Shown here: one piece after another, positions 17,763-28,300 of the stretch | Layout of the letters: each line of letters starts with the position of its first letter | How positions within the stretch are numbered: position 1 is the first letter of the stretch | Assembly (NCBI GenBank): GCA_947476065.1 | Contig: CANJPG010000024.1 | Location: 1 to 42,611, forward strand | DNA: 42,611 nt | Source: Fidelibacterota bacterium | GTDB lineage: Bacteria > Pseudomonadota > Alphaproteobacteria > Rhodospirillales > Rhodospirillaceae | Direction: 5' to 3' | Notes under the pieces: model-generated | Told to the model about the DNA's origin: nothing | Databases searched by the model: none | Seen by the model: only the letters and a program-made list of their open reading frames with translations | Program-made: the position numbers and the translations under genes

Positions 17763-20234
17763 TTGCCCGGCGATATTTCCGAATTTCTGACGCCGCCGGT
17801 GATTACCGGTCTGGTCGCCGTTCTGCTGCTGGTCCCGCCGGCGGCTATCGCCTTGTGGCGTCAGCACCGCCACTGGCGCAAAGCCGAGCGCGCTGCCGGT
17901 CAGGCCCAATATACCCGCGCCGCGCTCCAGGCGGCTCTCGAGACCGCCCCAGAAGGCTATTTTGCCTGGTTCCACCAGCCCATCGCCGAAGATGACGAAG
18001 ACCCCGCCGCCTTGCCGGTGTTCCGCGACGGCGGCTATTGCTCGCGCCGCCTCGCGGTCCTGCTAGACCTGTTCCGCGGCATGGAAGCCAATTTCGACGA
18101 ACTCACCGAAGGCTTCGACGCCGACTCCCGTGACCGTCTGCTGGGCGCCATCGCCCATCTGCGCGGCGCCGGCGATGGGTTTCAAATTGACCTCATGCAT
18201 ACCGGCACGGGGCGTCGCATCCAGGCCCGCGGCGTGCAAGCTGCCGACACCATGGGCCGCACCATGGCCGATGTCATCTGGATGAGCGACGTGACCGAGG
18301 GCGTTGCCGCCGTCGACACACTCACCCAGGAAACAGCCGCCCTGACCCGCGAGCGCAATCTGCTAAAGGCCGCGCTCGATGGCGTCGCCGAGCCGGTATG
18401 GCTGCGCGACGACGACCTGTCGCTGATCTACTGCAACGCGGCGTATGTGAAAGCGGTCGACGCCAAAAGTGCCGAAGACGTCGTCGCCCGCGGCCGCGAA
18501 CTGGCGCCGCGTGTGGCCGTGCGTGAAGCCCGCGCCCTGGCCGCCGCCGCCCGCGCCGCCACCGAAACCCGCCGCGCGCCATTCCACATGGTCATCGACG
18601 GCAGCCGGCGTTTGATGGAAGTCACCGAATCCCCCGTGGAGGCAACCGCCCTCAATCCCGCCCGCGATGAACAGGCGGCGCTGTTCTCCGACGGCAGCGG
18701 ACGCCTCACCGCGGGATTTGCTTACGATATCACCCGCCAGGAAGAGCTCGAGACCCGCGTCAAGCGCGAGGCCGCCGCCCATGCCGACGTGCTCGAGCGC
18801 CTGACCACCGCCATCGCCATCTTTGGCCCCGACACGCGCCTGGTGTTCTTCAACACCGCCTTTGCGCGGCTGTGGCGCCTTGACGCGGCCTGGCTGCTCG
18901 ACGGCCCCGGCTATGCCAACCTGCTCGACACATTGCGCGGCGAACGCAAGCTGCCCGAAGTCGCCGACTTCCCCGCCTACAAGGAAAAGGAGCTGACGCG
19001 CTTCAACTCCCTCATCGAGCCCTTGGAGGATGTGCTGCACCTGCCCGACGGCGGAACCTTGCGCCGCGTCATCGCGCCTCACCCGATGGGCGGCCTCTTG
19101 ACCACCTACGAAGACGTCACCGACAAACTGGCGTTGGAACGCTCCTACAACACTCTCATCGCCGTGCAGCGTGAGACGATCGACAATCTGCAGGAAGCCG
19201 TGGCGGTGTTCGGCGCCGACGGGCAGTTACGTTTGGCCAATCCGGCCTTTGCCGATTTGTGGGAGCTGAGCCTGGAGGCGCTGCGCGAAGGCCCGGCCAT
19301 GAGCGCGGTGATCGAAGCCTTCCGCGAATTCTTCGACGACACGACCGTCTGGGCGCGCCACCGCGCCGTCATGCTGGCCGCCCTTGCCGCCGACCGCGAA
19401 CGCGCCGCACAGCAGGGTCGCGTGGTGCGCAGCGACGGCTCCGTGCTCGAGTTCATCTCGGTGCCGCTGCCGGATGGTGGCGTGCTGTTCTGCTACAACG
19501 ACGTCTCTGCGCCGGAGCGCGTCGCCCAGGCCCTGCGCGGACGCGCCGAAGTGCTGTCAGCCACCGACAAACTACGCACCGAATTCATCACCAACGTCGC
19601 CGCCGAACTCGACGGCCCTGTCTCGGCCATCAGTTCACTGGCCACACGCATGGTCACCAAGAACGGCGTACAGGCCCTGGCCCCCGCCGCCGTCCAGGAC
19701 ATCATCGTCTCGGTCAAGATGCTCAAGACCTTGATCGAGGATGTGCGCGACCTCTCGGGCGTCGAAGCCGGCCAGCAGGTCCTGCACCTAGATTCCTTCG
19801 ATATCCGCGAGGCCGTCGAGCGCGTCGTGTCCATGACCCGCGAGGCTGTCAAGCGCCGCGGTGTCACCCTGACCATCGCCTGCCCACCCAATGCCGGCTG
19901 GATGGTCGGCGATGAAGTACGCATCAAGCAGACGCTCTATCACATCGTCAGCGGCGCGTTGAAGAATGTCGCCGGTGATCGTATTGACCTCACCGTCGAG
20001 CGCAATGTGCCGGGCGAAGTGACCTTTGCCGTCCGCCACGCCGCCGGCGAAGGCTACACACAAAGCTTCGGGCCCGGCCTTGGCATCTATCTCGCACAGC
20101 GCATTGTCGAGCTGCACGGCGGCAAACTGGATATCACCACCGAAGGCGGCAGCATGACCATCAACTGCCGCCTGCCGGCCGGCGTGCCGCTGCAAACCGA
20201 TGGCCGTTCAGGAACGGTAGCGGCCGGCCGATGA
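17763..20234 (+). CDS. divL: DivL-like PAS-domain pseudo-histidine kinase
   Basis: A membrane-anchored protein of 823 residues with one N-terminal helix (about 14-32), several PAS-type sensory segments (about 170-580) and a histidine-kinase-like C-terminus. Where kinases have SHELRTPL, this protein reads NVAAELDGPV, so the phospho-acceptor histidine is Ala614. The ATPase domain is also degraded: the N box reads HIVSGALKN with Gly731 in place of the usual Asn, and no clear DxGxG box is visible, though GPGLGIYLAQRIVELHGG remains. In Caulobacter DivL has Tyr at this position and works as an allosteric partner of CckA. Synteny with tsaE supports the DivL assignment, which is an inference. TTG 17763 with GAGGG five bases upstream is preferred over TTG 17742, which lies in the terminator. 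Confidence 0.75.
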   Translation: MPGDISEFLTPPVITGLVAVLLLVPPAAIALWRQHRHWRKAERAAGQAQYTRAALQAALETAPEGYFAWFHQPIAEDDEDPAALPVFRDGGYCSRRLAVLLDLFRGMEANFDELTEGFDADSRDRLLGAIAHLRGAGDGFQIDLMHTGTGRRIQARGVQAADTMGRTMADVIWMSDVTEGVAAVDTLTQETAALTRERNLLKAALDGVAEPVWLRDDDLSLIYCNAAYVKAVDAKSAEDVVARGRELAPRVAVREARALAAAARAATETRRAPFHMVIDGSRRLMEVTESPVEATALNPARDEQAALFSDGSGRLTAGFAYDITRQEELETRVKREAAAHADVLERLTTAIAIFGPDTRLVFFNTAFARLWRLDAAWLLDGPGYANLLDTLRGERKLPEVADFPAYKEKELTRFNSLIEPLEDVLHLPDGGTLRRVIAPHPMGGLLTTYEDVTDKLALERSYNTLIAVQRETIDNLQEAVAVFGADGQLRLANPAFADLWELSLEALREGPAMSAVIEAFREFFDDTTVWARHRAVMLAALAADRERAAQQGRVVRSDGSVLEFISVPLPDGGVLFCYNDVSAPERVAQALRGRAEVLSATDKLRTEFITNVAAELDGPVSAISSLATRMVTKNGVQALAPAAVQDIIVSVKMLKTLIEDVRDLSGVEAGQQVLHLDSFDIREAVERVVSMTREAVKRRGVTLTIACPPNAGWMVGDEVRIKQTLYHIVSGALKNVAGDRIDLTVERNVPGEVTFAVRHAAGEGYTQSFGPGLGIYLAQRIVELHGGKLDITTEGGSMTINCRLPAGVPLQTDGRSGTVAAGR

Positions 20235-20674
20235 TCACCCTGAAGTCCGAACACGACACGCTCGCGTTGGGGGCGGCGCTGGCGCCTCACGTACGGCGCG
20301 GCGACGTTGTCGCGCTGCATGGCCCTCTCGGCGCGGGCAAGACCACCCTCACGCGCGGCTTCATCCGCGAACTCGCCGGCAGCGACGAGGAGGTCGTCAG
20401 CCCCACGTTCACGCTGGTCCAGGTTTACGACACGCCCGAAGCGCCCATCTGGCACTTTGATCTCTACCGACTGGAAAAAGCCGACGACGTTCTGGAATTG
20501 GGGTTTGAAGAAGCCCTGGCGACGGGTATCAGTCTGATCGAATGGCCCGAGCGCTTGGGGGCGATGCTGCCGGCGATGCGTCTCGATGTCGTGCTGGGCT
20601 CCGCGGGGTCGGGGCGGACTGCGGAGCTATCAGGCGCCGGGTGGGCCGAGCGGATAAAGAAGATAAAGGTATAA
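20231..20674 (+). CDS. tsaE: tRNA threonylcarbamoyladenosine biosynthesis ATPase TsaE
   Basis: A 147-residue P-loop ATPase with Walker A GPLGAGKT (31-38), the segment VVSPTFTLVQVY and the family hallmark HFDLYRLEKADDVLELGFEEAL. It works with TsaB and TsaD to make t6A at position 37 of ANN-decoding tRNAs. The start overlaps the divL-like stop by four bases (ATGA), indicating translational coupling. amgK begins directly after its stop. Confidence 0.96.
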   Translation: MITLKSEHDTLALGAALAPHVRRGDVVALHGPLGAGKTTLTRGFIRELAGSDEEVVSPTFTLVQVYDTPEAPIWHFDLYRLEKADDVLELGFEEALATGISLIEWPERLGAMLPAMRLDVVLGSAGSGRTAELSGAGWAERIKKIKV

Positions 20675-21682
20675 GTGGTGGGGAACAGTACAGCGGAACG
20701 TGAGGCCCTGATTGTCGGCTTCTTGAAGCGGTGCGGCTGGGATCAGGCGAAGCGCGGACGACTCGCCGGCGATGCGTCCTTCCGCAAATACGATCGCTTG
20801 GAAGATGGACGCGGCCGAGTCGTATTGATGGATGCGCCACCGCCGCAAGAAGACGTGCGCCCTTTTGTACGCATCGCCCGCCATCTGCATGAACACGGTT
20901 TCTCGGCGCCCGAGGTCTTGGCCGAGGATGTGCCCGCGGGCCTCCTGCTGTTGGAAGACCTGGGCGACGACACCTACACCCGTCTGCTCGCACGCGGCCA
21001 CGACGAACGCGACTTGTATGTGCTGGCCATCGACACGCTGATTGCATTACATCGCCAGCCGACAGCGGTTCCCGAGGGCCTTGCCGTCTATGGAATGCCG
21101 CGCCTGCTCGAGGAAGTGAACCGGCTGAACACCTGGTATCTGCCATTAGTCGGCGCGCCCGCCTTACCGGCCTCGGCCGTCGCTGCCTATGAGCAGATCT
21201 GGCGCGACATCCTGCCGCTGGCCTGGAAAGCGCCGACGTCGCTGATCCTTTTCGACTATCACGTCGACAACCTGATGCTGCTTCAAGGCCGTCCGGGCAT
21301 CAAGGCCTGCGGGCTGCTCGATTTCCAGGACGCCGTCGCCGGGCCGGTCACCTATGACCTGATGGCCCTGCTGGAGGATGCGCGCCGCGACGTGAACACG
21401 GCGCTCATTGATGAGATGAAAGCGCGCTACTTGGCTGCCTTCCCGGCGCTCACACCCGAAGACTTCGCCGTCTCGTGGGCCGTCATGGCCGCACAGCGGC
21501 ACATGCGTGTAATCGGCACCTTCGCGCGGCTGAAACTGCGGGACAACAAGCCCCACTACCTTGTCCATATGCCGCGCCTGTGGCGCTACATGGACATGTG
21601 CCTGACCCACCACGCCCTCGCGCCCCTGAAAAGCTGGCTGGACACACACGTTCCAGCCTCCCTGCGGAGTGTCGCCGCGTGA
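20675..21682 (+). CDS. amgK: N-acetylmuramate/N-acetylglucosamine kinase AmgK-like phosphotransferase
   Basis: A 335-residue aminoglycoside-phosphotransferase-fold kinase. The catalytic loop reads FDYHVDN with Asp194 and Asn199, and the metal-binding segment is GLLDFQDAVAGPVTYDLMALLEDARRDV. The residue before the catalytic Asp, often His or Arg in relatives, is Phe193. It lies directly before a MurU-type nucleotidyltransferase, as amgK does in Pseudomonas putida. There the pair converts recycled MurNAc to MurNAc-1-phosphate and UDP-MurNAc, bypassing fosfomycin-sensitive MurA. The assignment relies on this pairing. Start is GTG 20675 (or GTG 20678), immediately after the tsaE stop. Confidence 0.88.
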   Translation: MVGNSTAEREALIVGFLKRCGWDQAKRGRLAGDASFRKYDRLEDGRGRVVLMDAPPPQEDVRPFVRIARHLHEHGFSAPEVLAEDVPAGLLLLEDLGDDTYTRLLARGHDERDLYVLAIDTLIALHRQPTAVPEGLAVYGMPRLLEEVNRLNTWYLPLVGAPALPASAVAAYEQIWRDILPLAWKAPTSLILFDYHVDNLMLLQGRPGIKACGLLDFQDAVAGPVTYDLMALLEDARRDVNTALIDEMKARYLAAFPALTPEDFAVSWAVMAAQRHMRVIGTFARLKLRDNKPHYLVHMPRLWRYMDMCLTHHALAPLKSWLDTHVPASLRSVAA

Positions 21683-22389
21683 TGCCGTCAACCGCCATGC
21701 TTCTTGCCGCGGGGCTGGGCACACGCATGCGCCCGCTGACCGATCACCGGCCCAAGCCGCTGGTCAAAGTCGGCGGCAAAAGCCTGATCGACTGGACGCT
21801 CGACCAGCTGGCCACCGCCGGCGTGCCGCGCGCAGTCGTCAACGTGCATCACTTCGCGCCCATGCTCACAGAACATCTGAAAACCCGCACCACCCCCGCC
21901 ATCTCCATCTCCGACGAAAGCGAGCGCCTGCTCGATACCGGCGGCGGCGTGGTCAAGGCGCTGCCGCTGCTGGGCGACAAGGCGTTTTTTGTTTTCAACT
22001 GCGACGCCATTATCCGCGATCATGTGACGTCCTTCCTCAGCCGCTTGAGTGCCGCGTGGAATCCCGCTGCGCTCGATGTGCTGATGCTGGTGCATCCGCG
22101 CGCGACCGCCCACGGCTTCGACGGCCCCGGAGATTTTTTTGTGGATGATGCCGGCACAATGATGCGCCGCGGCGCGGCCAGCTCGGCGCCCTATGTCTAC
22201 GCGGGCGCTTACATCCTGAATCCGCGCCTGCTGGCGGGCGAAACCGCGCAGCCGTTCTCGATGAACAAGATCTGGGACCGCGCCATCGCGGACGGCCGCA
22301 TGAAGGCCCTGGTCCACGACGGCGCGTGGTATCACGTCGGCACGCCCGAAGCCGTTGGCGAAACCGAAAAACTTTTGGCCACCGCATGA
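21682..22389 (+). CDS. murU: N-acetylmuramate 1-phosphate uridylyltransferase MurU
   Basis: A 235-residue sugar-nucleotidyltransferase. It opens with the nucleotide-binding signature LLAAGLGTRMRPLTD and PKPLVKVGGKSLI, and the metal-binding Asp is in VFNCDAII. It would join MurNAc-1-phosphate to UTP, completing the AmgK-MurU salvage route to UDP-MurNAc. The ATG at 21682 overlaps the amgK stop by one base (TGATG). Its own stop overlaps the addB start (ATGA). The length fits MurU rather than the longer GlmU or RfbA enzymes. Confidence 0.9.
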   Translation: MPSTAMLLAAGLGTRMRPLTDHRPKPLVKVGGKSLIDWTLDQLATAGVPRAVVNVHHFAPMLTEHLKTRTTPAISISDESERLLDTGGGVVKALPLLGDKAFFVFNCDAIIRDHVTSFLSRLSAAWNPAALDVLMLVHPRATAHGFDGPGDFFVDDAGTMMRRGAASSAPYVYAGAYILNPRLLAGETAQPFSMNKIWDRAIADGRMKALVHDGAWYHVGTPEAVGETEKLLATA

Positions 22390-25379
22390 GTGCTGCGCCC
22401 ACATGGCGCACCACCGCGGCCCGCCAACATGCCGGCGGCAAGCCGGCCATCTTCACCATTCCCTCCGAGACCGCTTTTGTCGACGCCCTCGCGCGCGGAA
22501 TCTTCGCCGACGCCACGGGTGATCCCCTGGCCTTGGCTGCAGTCACAGTGCTGCTGCCCACACGGCGCGCCTGCCGCTCTTTGCGTGAAGCTTTTCTGCG
22601 CTTCAGCGACGGCAAGCCCCTTCTCCTGCCGCGCCTGACACCCCTCAACGACGTCGACGAGGAAGAGGCGCTATTTTCTAGCTACGGCAGTGCCGATGAG
22701 GTTCTGACGATTCCGCCCGCCATCCCCGCGCTGAAGCGGCGGCTTTATCTCGCGCGGCTGATTCAACCCATTGAGCCGAACCCGGAGCAGGCGCTGCGCC
22801 TAGCCGAAGAACTGGCGAAATTTCTGGACGATGTGCAGACCGAACGCCTGTCCTTCGACAACCTGCAGAATATCGTGCGCGAACGCTATGCCGCCCACTG
22901 GCAGGAAGTCCTGCGTTTCCTCGACATCGCGACAAAGCAGTGGCCAGGCATTCTTAAGGACGCGGACGCCCTCGATCCCGCCGAGCACCGTAACCGCGTT
23001 TTCGCCGCCCAGGTTGCGGCCTGGACGGTCGGCAACGTAGATGGCCCTGTCATCGTCGCCGGCTCCACCGGCAGCATTCCGGCCACCGCCGATCTGCTGG
23101 CCGCCGTGGCGCGGCGCACCGACGGCTGCGTGGTGCTGCCCGGCCTCGACAACCATCTCTCCGACGATGACTGGGCTGCGGTCGAAGACACCCACCCGCA
23201 GCACGGCCTCAAGCACCTGTTGACACATATCGGCGTCACGCGTGATGCCGTCTTGATGTGGCCCGAGGCCGCACCCGCCGGCGAACGGACGCGGTTCCTG
23301 ACCGAAGTCATGCGTCCCGCCGCGACCACGCACACCTGGCGCGGCCTGGCCGGATTTTCGCCCGCAACCATCGCCGGCATCAGCCGCCTCGACTGCGCGA
23401 CACCGCGTGAGGAAGCCGAGGCCGCCGCCTTGATCATGCGCGAAGCCCTCGAACACCCCGGCCGCACCGCCGCCCTGGTGACTCCCGACCGCGCCCTGGC
23501 CGAACGCGTGGCCGCCGAGTTGAAGCGCTGGCACATCGACATTGATGACTCCGCCGGCCATCCGCTGCTGCAAACGCCGCCCGGTGCCTTCCTGCGCCTG
23601 ACGGCGGCGATGGTAGCCGAGGACTTCGCGCCGGTGGCGACCCTTGCCGTCTGCAAACATCCCCTGGCCGCAGCGGGACTTGATACCGCCCTATTCCGGG
23701 CCCTCTCCCGCGAGGCCGAACGCGAGATCCTGCGCGGGCCGCGCCCACCGCCGGGCCTCGCCGGGCTCGACCGCTTGGCCGATGACATCCGCGACAACCG
23801 CGATCTCAAAAAGTGGGTCGCGCTGCTCAAGGCCGCCTGCGCCGATTTTGCCGCAGTGATGCGCGAGAAGACCGCCCCACTGTCACGCCTTCTCGAAGCC
23901 CATATGCAAGCCGCCGAGATTTTGGCCGGCACGGCGGACATGCCGGGCGCCTTGCGCCTCTGGGCCGAGGATGCCGGCGAGACCGCCGCCGCTTTCGTCG
24001 CGGACCTGACGCCTTACGCCGATACGCTGCCGCCCATTGCGCCGGCACTTTATCCGGCGATCCTCGAGACCCTGATGGAAAGCAGCGTCGTGCGGCCCCG
24101 CTTCGGCCGTCATCCGCGCCTGCATATTCTGGGGCCCTTGGAAGCTCGCCTGCAGCGCTTCGACGTCATGATCTTGGGCGGTCTCAACGAAGGTACCTGG
24201 CCGGCCGCCGCCCAGCCCGACCCGTGGATGAGCCGGCCCATGCGCGCGGAGTTCGGCCTGCCCCTGCCCGAGCGGCGCATCGGCCAGGCCGCCCACGACA
24301 TCGTGCAGGCCTTCTGTGCGCCCACAGTTGTCCTGACGCGGTCAAAGAAAGTTGCCGGCACGCCCACCGTGCCCTCGCGCTGGCTGATGCGTCTCGAGCG
24401 CGTCATCGAAGCTGCCGGCCTTACCGATACCTTCTCCCGACAGACCGGCGCCTGGGCCACCTGGAGCAAGGCACTCACCCTGCCCGGCCCCGGCGACACG
24501 CGGCCGCCGCCGGCCCCGCCCGCGCCGCGTCCGCCGGTCGCAGTTCGCCCCCGCCAATTGTCGGTCACCAGCATCGAACAATGGATGCGCGACCCTTACG
24601 CCATCTACGCCAAGCACATCCTCAAACTCACACCCCTTGATCCGCTCGAGCAGGACGTCAGCGTCGCCGACTATGGCACCTTGATTCACAAAGCCCTGCA
24701 GGAGTTCATCATCGCCTATCCAAAAGGCGCACTGCCCGCCGATGCGGCCGATAAGCTGGTGGAACTGGGCCGCAAGGCCTTCGCTGTCACCGCGCCCAGG
24801 CCCGGCGTTATGGCCTTCTGGTGGCCGCGCTTCGAGCGCATCGCGGCCTGGTTCATCGCCACCGACCGCGAGCGGCGCAGTTTCCTCACGCAGTCTTTCG
24901 CCGAAGTGCGCGGGGTGTTGACGTTGCCGGGACCCGCGGGCGACTTCACCCTCAGCGCCACCGCCGACCGCATCGACCGCACCAAGGATGGGCGGGTACT
25001 CATCATCGATTACAAAACCGGCACGCCGCCCCATGAGAACGAAGTCGAGAAAGGCTTTGCGCCGCAATTACCGCTGGAAGCTGTCATCTTGGCCGGCGGC
25101 GGCTTCAAAGACATCCCGGCGCAGACGGTGGATGCACTCAGCTTCTGGCACCTGCATGGCCGCGGCGCAGGCGGCGACGAGAAGAATATAAAAAAGCCGG
25201 CGCAGCAATTAGCCAGCGAAGCCCGCGAAGGTCTGCTGCAGCTGATCGCAAAATTCGACGACCCCACCACGCCCTACGAAGCGCGGCCCAATCCCGACTT
25301 TGCGCCGGCCTACAGCGACTATCTGCATCTGGCCCGCGTCAAGGAATGGGCCGCCGGCGAAGACGAGGGCGAGTCATGA
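22386..25379 (+). CDS. addB: Double-strand break repair protein AddB (alphaproteobacterial type)
   Basis: A 997-residue partner of AddA. The N-terminal part shows the AddB pattern TVLLPTRRACRSLREAFL but no Walker A motif. The C-terminal nuclease domain has GTLIHKALQEFI and the PD-(D/E)xK core IIDYKTG with Asp875 and Lys877. The cysteines that hold an iron-sulfur cluster in Bacillus AddB are absent; the equivalent place reads MRDPYAIYAKH. Both differences are usual for this class. AddAB resects broken DNA ends and loads RecA. The gene overlaps murU and addA at ATGA junctions. Confidence 0.95.
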   Translation: MSAAPTWRTTAARQHAGGKPAIFTIPSETAFVDALARGIFADATGDPLALAAVTVLLPTRRACRSLREAFLRFSDGKPLLLPRLTPLNDVDEEEALFSSYGSADEVLTIPPAIPALKRRLYLARLIQPIEPNPEQALRLAEELAKFLDDVQTERLSFDNLQNIVRERYAAHWQEVLRFLDIATKQWPGILKDADALDPAEHRNRVFAAQVAAWTVGNVDGPVIVAGSTGSIPATADLLAAVARRTDGCVVLPGLDNHLSDDDWAAVEDTHPQHGLKHLLTHIGVTRDAVLMWPEAAPAGERTRFLTEVMRPAATTHTWRGLAGFSPATIAGISRLDCATPREEAEAAALIMREALEHPGRTAALVTPDRALAERVAAELKRWHIDIDDSAGHPLLQTPPGAFLRLTAAMVAEDFAPVATLAVCKHPLAAAGLDTALFRALSREAEREILRGPRPPPGLAGLDRLADDIRDNRDLKKWVALLKAACADFAAVMREKTAPLSRLLEAHMQAAEILAGTADMPGALRLWAEDAGETAAAFVADLTPYADTLPPIAPALYPAILETLMESSVVRPRFGRHPRLHILGPLEARLQRFDVMILGGLNEGTWPAAAQPDPWMSRPMRAEFGLPLPERRIGQAAHDIVQAFCAPTVVLTRSKKVAGTPTVPSRWLMRLERVIEAAGLTDTFSRQTGAWATWSKALTLPGPGDTRPPPAPPAPRPPVAVRPRQLSVTSIEQWMRDPYAIYAKHILKLTPLDPLEQDVSVADYGTLIHKALQEFIIAYPKGALPADAADKLVELGRKAFAVTAPRPGVMAFWWPRFERIAAWFIATDRERRSFLTQSFAEVRGVLTLPGPAGDFTLSATADRIDRTKDGRVLIIDYKTGTPPHENEVEKGFAPQLPLEAVILAGGGFKDIPAQTVDALSFWHLHGRGAGGDEKNIKKPAQQLASEAREGLLQLIAKFDDPTTPYEARPNPDFAPAYSDYLHLARVKEWAAGEDEGES

Positions 25380-28300
25380 GCCCCCTCACCAGCGGCACCG
25401 ATCCTATCGCCCTTGCCAACCTCGCCCAGGGCCGCGCCATCAGGCCGGGCATCAGCGTGTGGGTGACGGCATCGGCCGGCTCGGGCAAGACCAAGGTGCT
25501 GACCGAACGCGTGCTCGCCCTTCTGCTCAGCGAAACCTTGCCGCAGCGGATCTTGTGCCTGACCTTCACCAAGGCGGCGGCGGCGGAGATGAGCAACCGC
25601 ATCAACAACACACTCGCCGGCTGGGTGACCGCTGATGATGAGCCGCTTTTGCGCCATCTCATCGCCCTGGTGCCCGCCCTGCTGGACGGCGCCGACCTGA
25701 AACAGACCCAGCGCATCATGGAACGCGCGCGGCGTTTGTTCGCTCAAGTGCTCGATGCCCCCGGCGGCCTGCAGATTTCGACGCTGCACGCCTTCTGCCA
25801 GTCGCTACTGCGCCGCTTCCCCATCGAAGCGCGGGTTCCGCCCCACTTCGATCTGATGGACGAACGCGATGCCGGCGAGGCCTTGGACCGCGCCCTGGAA
25901 GAAACCATCGCCCACGCACGCACCGGCGACGACACGGCGCTCGCAGCCGCCCTGCAGATCCTGACGTCCCGCGTCCACGAGCTGCATTTCACCACACTCA
26001 TGGCCTCGCTGGTAGCAGGGCGCACCAAACTCAAACGCCAGATCGACGAACACGGCGGCCTCGAGCCGGCCATCGCCGCCATGTACATACGCCTCGGCGC
26101 TACGCCGGGCGAAACCGAAGACGCGGTCATCGCCGCCGCCTGTATGGACAGCGCGTTCGAATGCCAGGCAGTGCATCGCATCGCAGCGGCCTTGCACAAC
26201 GGCACGCCGACCGATGCCGAACGCGGCCGGGCGATGTCTGCTTGGCTGGCATCGCCTGCAGAACGCAGCGGACTCTTCGTGGAATACAGCGCGGCTTATT
26301 TGACGCAATCCGGCAGCCCGCGCAAAACCCTGGCCTCAAAGAAAGTCGTCGAACTCCACCCCGACGCCGCCGACATCATGCAGGCGGAAGCCCTGCGTCT
26401 GCAGGAGATCACCGGCCGCCTGAAAGCCATCCGCGTCGCCGAAGGGACCGCCGCCTTGATGCGCATCGGCGCCCGTGTGCTCGACATCTACGACGAGGAA
26501 AAAATCCGCCGCGGCCTCATGGACTACGACGACCTGATCCAGGCCGCCCGCGTGCTGCTGGCTCTGCCCGGCGTGGCCGACTGGGTGCTTTACAAGCTCG
26601 ACGGCGGCATCGACCACATCCTCATCGACGAGGCCCAGGACACCAACCGCGACCAATGGGCGATTGTCGATCCGATCCTCAATGAGTTCTTCGCCGGCGT
26701 CGGCAGCCGCGAGGACGTGCTCGACAAACCGCGCACCATATTTGCCGTCGGCGACCGCAAACAGTCGATCTACAGCTTCCAGGGCGCCGATCCGGAAATT
26801 TTCGACACCCAGCGCGACAACGTGCACGCTAAGGTCCATGCCGCCGGCCAGGGCTGGCTGCGTGTGCCGATGAATGTGTCGTTCCGCTCGACGCCCGCAG
26901 TTCTCGATGCCGTCGATGCCACCTTCGATGCCAGCAGCCTCGCGCAGGTAGGCGTGGCGGCAGCCGACGAGCCCGTCGTTCACCTGTCGTCCCGCAAAGG
27001 CGCTGCCGGCCTGGTCGAAGTCTGGCCGCTGGTGACCGCCCAGGCCGGCGACGAAGTCGTCAGCTGGAAGCCGCCGGTCGAGCGGCGCAAGGGCGACTCG
27101 CCACAGAACCGCCTGGCGGCGCTGATCGCCGGACGCATCCGCAAAATGATCGACGACCGTGAAATGTTGCCCTCACGCGGACGAGCGATCCGCCCCGGCG
27201 ACATCATGGTGCTCGTGCGTCGGCGCACAGGCTTCGTCGAAGAACTGGTGCGCCAGTTGAAAAAGCGCGACATCGCCGTGGCCGGCGTCGACCGCATGAC
27301 GCTGACGGATCAAATCGCCATCATGGACCTGATCGCCCTCGGACAGTTCCTGTTGCTGCCCGAAGACGACCTCACCCTGGCAACCATTCTCAAAAGCCCC
27401 TTGCTCGGCCTTACCGAAGACGAACTCTTTGAACTGGCGCACGACCGCGGCAAAAAACACCTGTGGGATGTGCTCTCGGAGCATGCGGGCCGCGACACGC
27501 GCTTCGGCGCGGCCCAGGCTTACCTTGCCGACCTGCTCGCCAAGACCGACTACTTGGCCCCGGCCGATCTGTACGCCCATGTGCTGATCGCGCTGCAAGG
27601 GCGCCGCAAACTGCTCGCGCGCCTGGGCATCGACGCTGATGATCCCATCGACGAATTCATGAATCTGGCGCTGGCCTATCAGAACGCCCATCCACCCAGC
27701 CTGCAGGGTTTTTTGCACTGGCTCGCGGCGAGCGACACCGAGATCAAGCGCGACCTCGAGCAAAGCGGCGGCGATGCGGTTCGTGTCATCACCGTGCACG
27801 GCGCCAAAGGCTTGCAGGCGCCTATCGTCATCCTGCCCGACACCGCCCAAGTGCCGACGTTACGCGACTCTCTGTTGTGGACCAGGGACGAAACCCCGCT
27901 GCTGTTGTGGTGCGCCAAGTCCGATGAGCTCGATCCCGTGACGGCCAACCTGCGCGAGGTGGCGAAGGAAGCCCAAAGCCGCGAGTATCACCGCCTGCTC
28001 TATGTTGCGATGACCCGCGCCGAGGACCGGCTCTTTGTCTGCGGCTGGCAGGGCCAGCGCAGCGCCAGTCTCGATGACAGCTGGTACGGCCTCATCAAGG
28101 CCGGCGTTGAATCCCTTCCCCAGACCGAAAGCCTCGCAGACGGCGACATTGGCGACATCCTGCGTTTGAGTTCGGCGCAAGAGGGCAACCCCAAACCCGA
28201 CACAGCGGCGGCACCGCCGGCCTCCACTGCGCCGCTGCCGGCCTGGGCCTTAAAGCCGCCCGTCGCCGAGATCACCCCGCCGCGTCCTCTGGCGCCGTCG

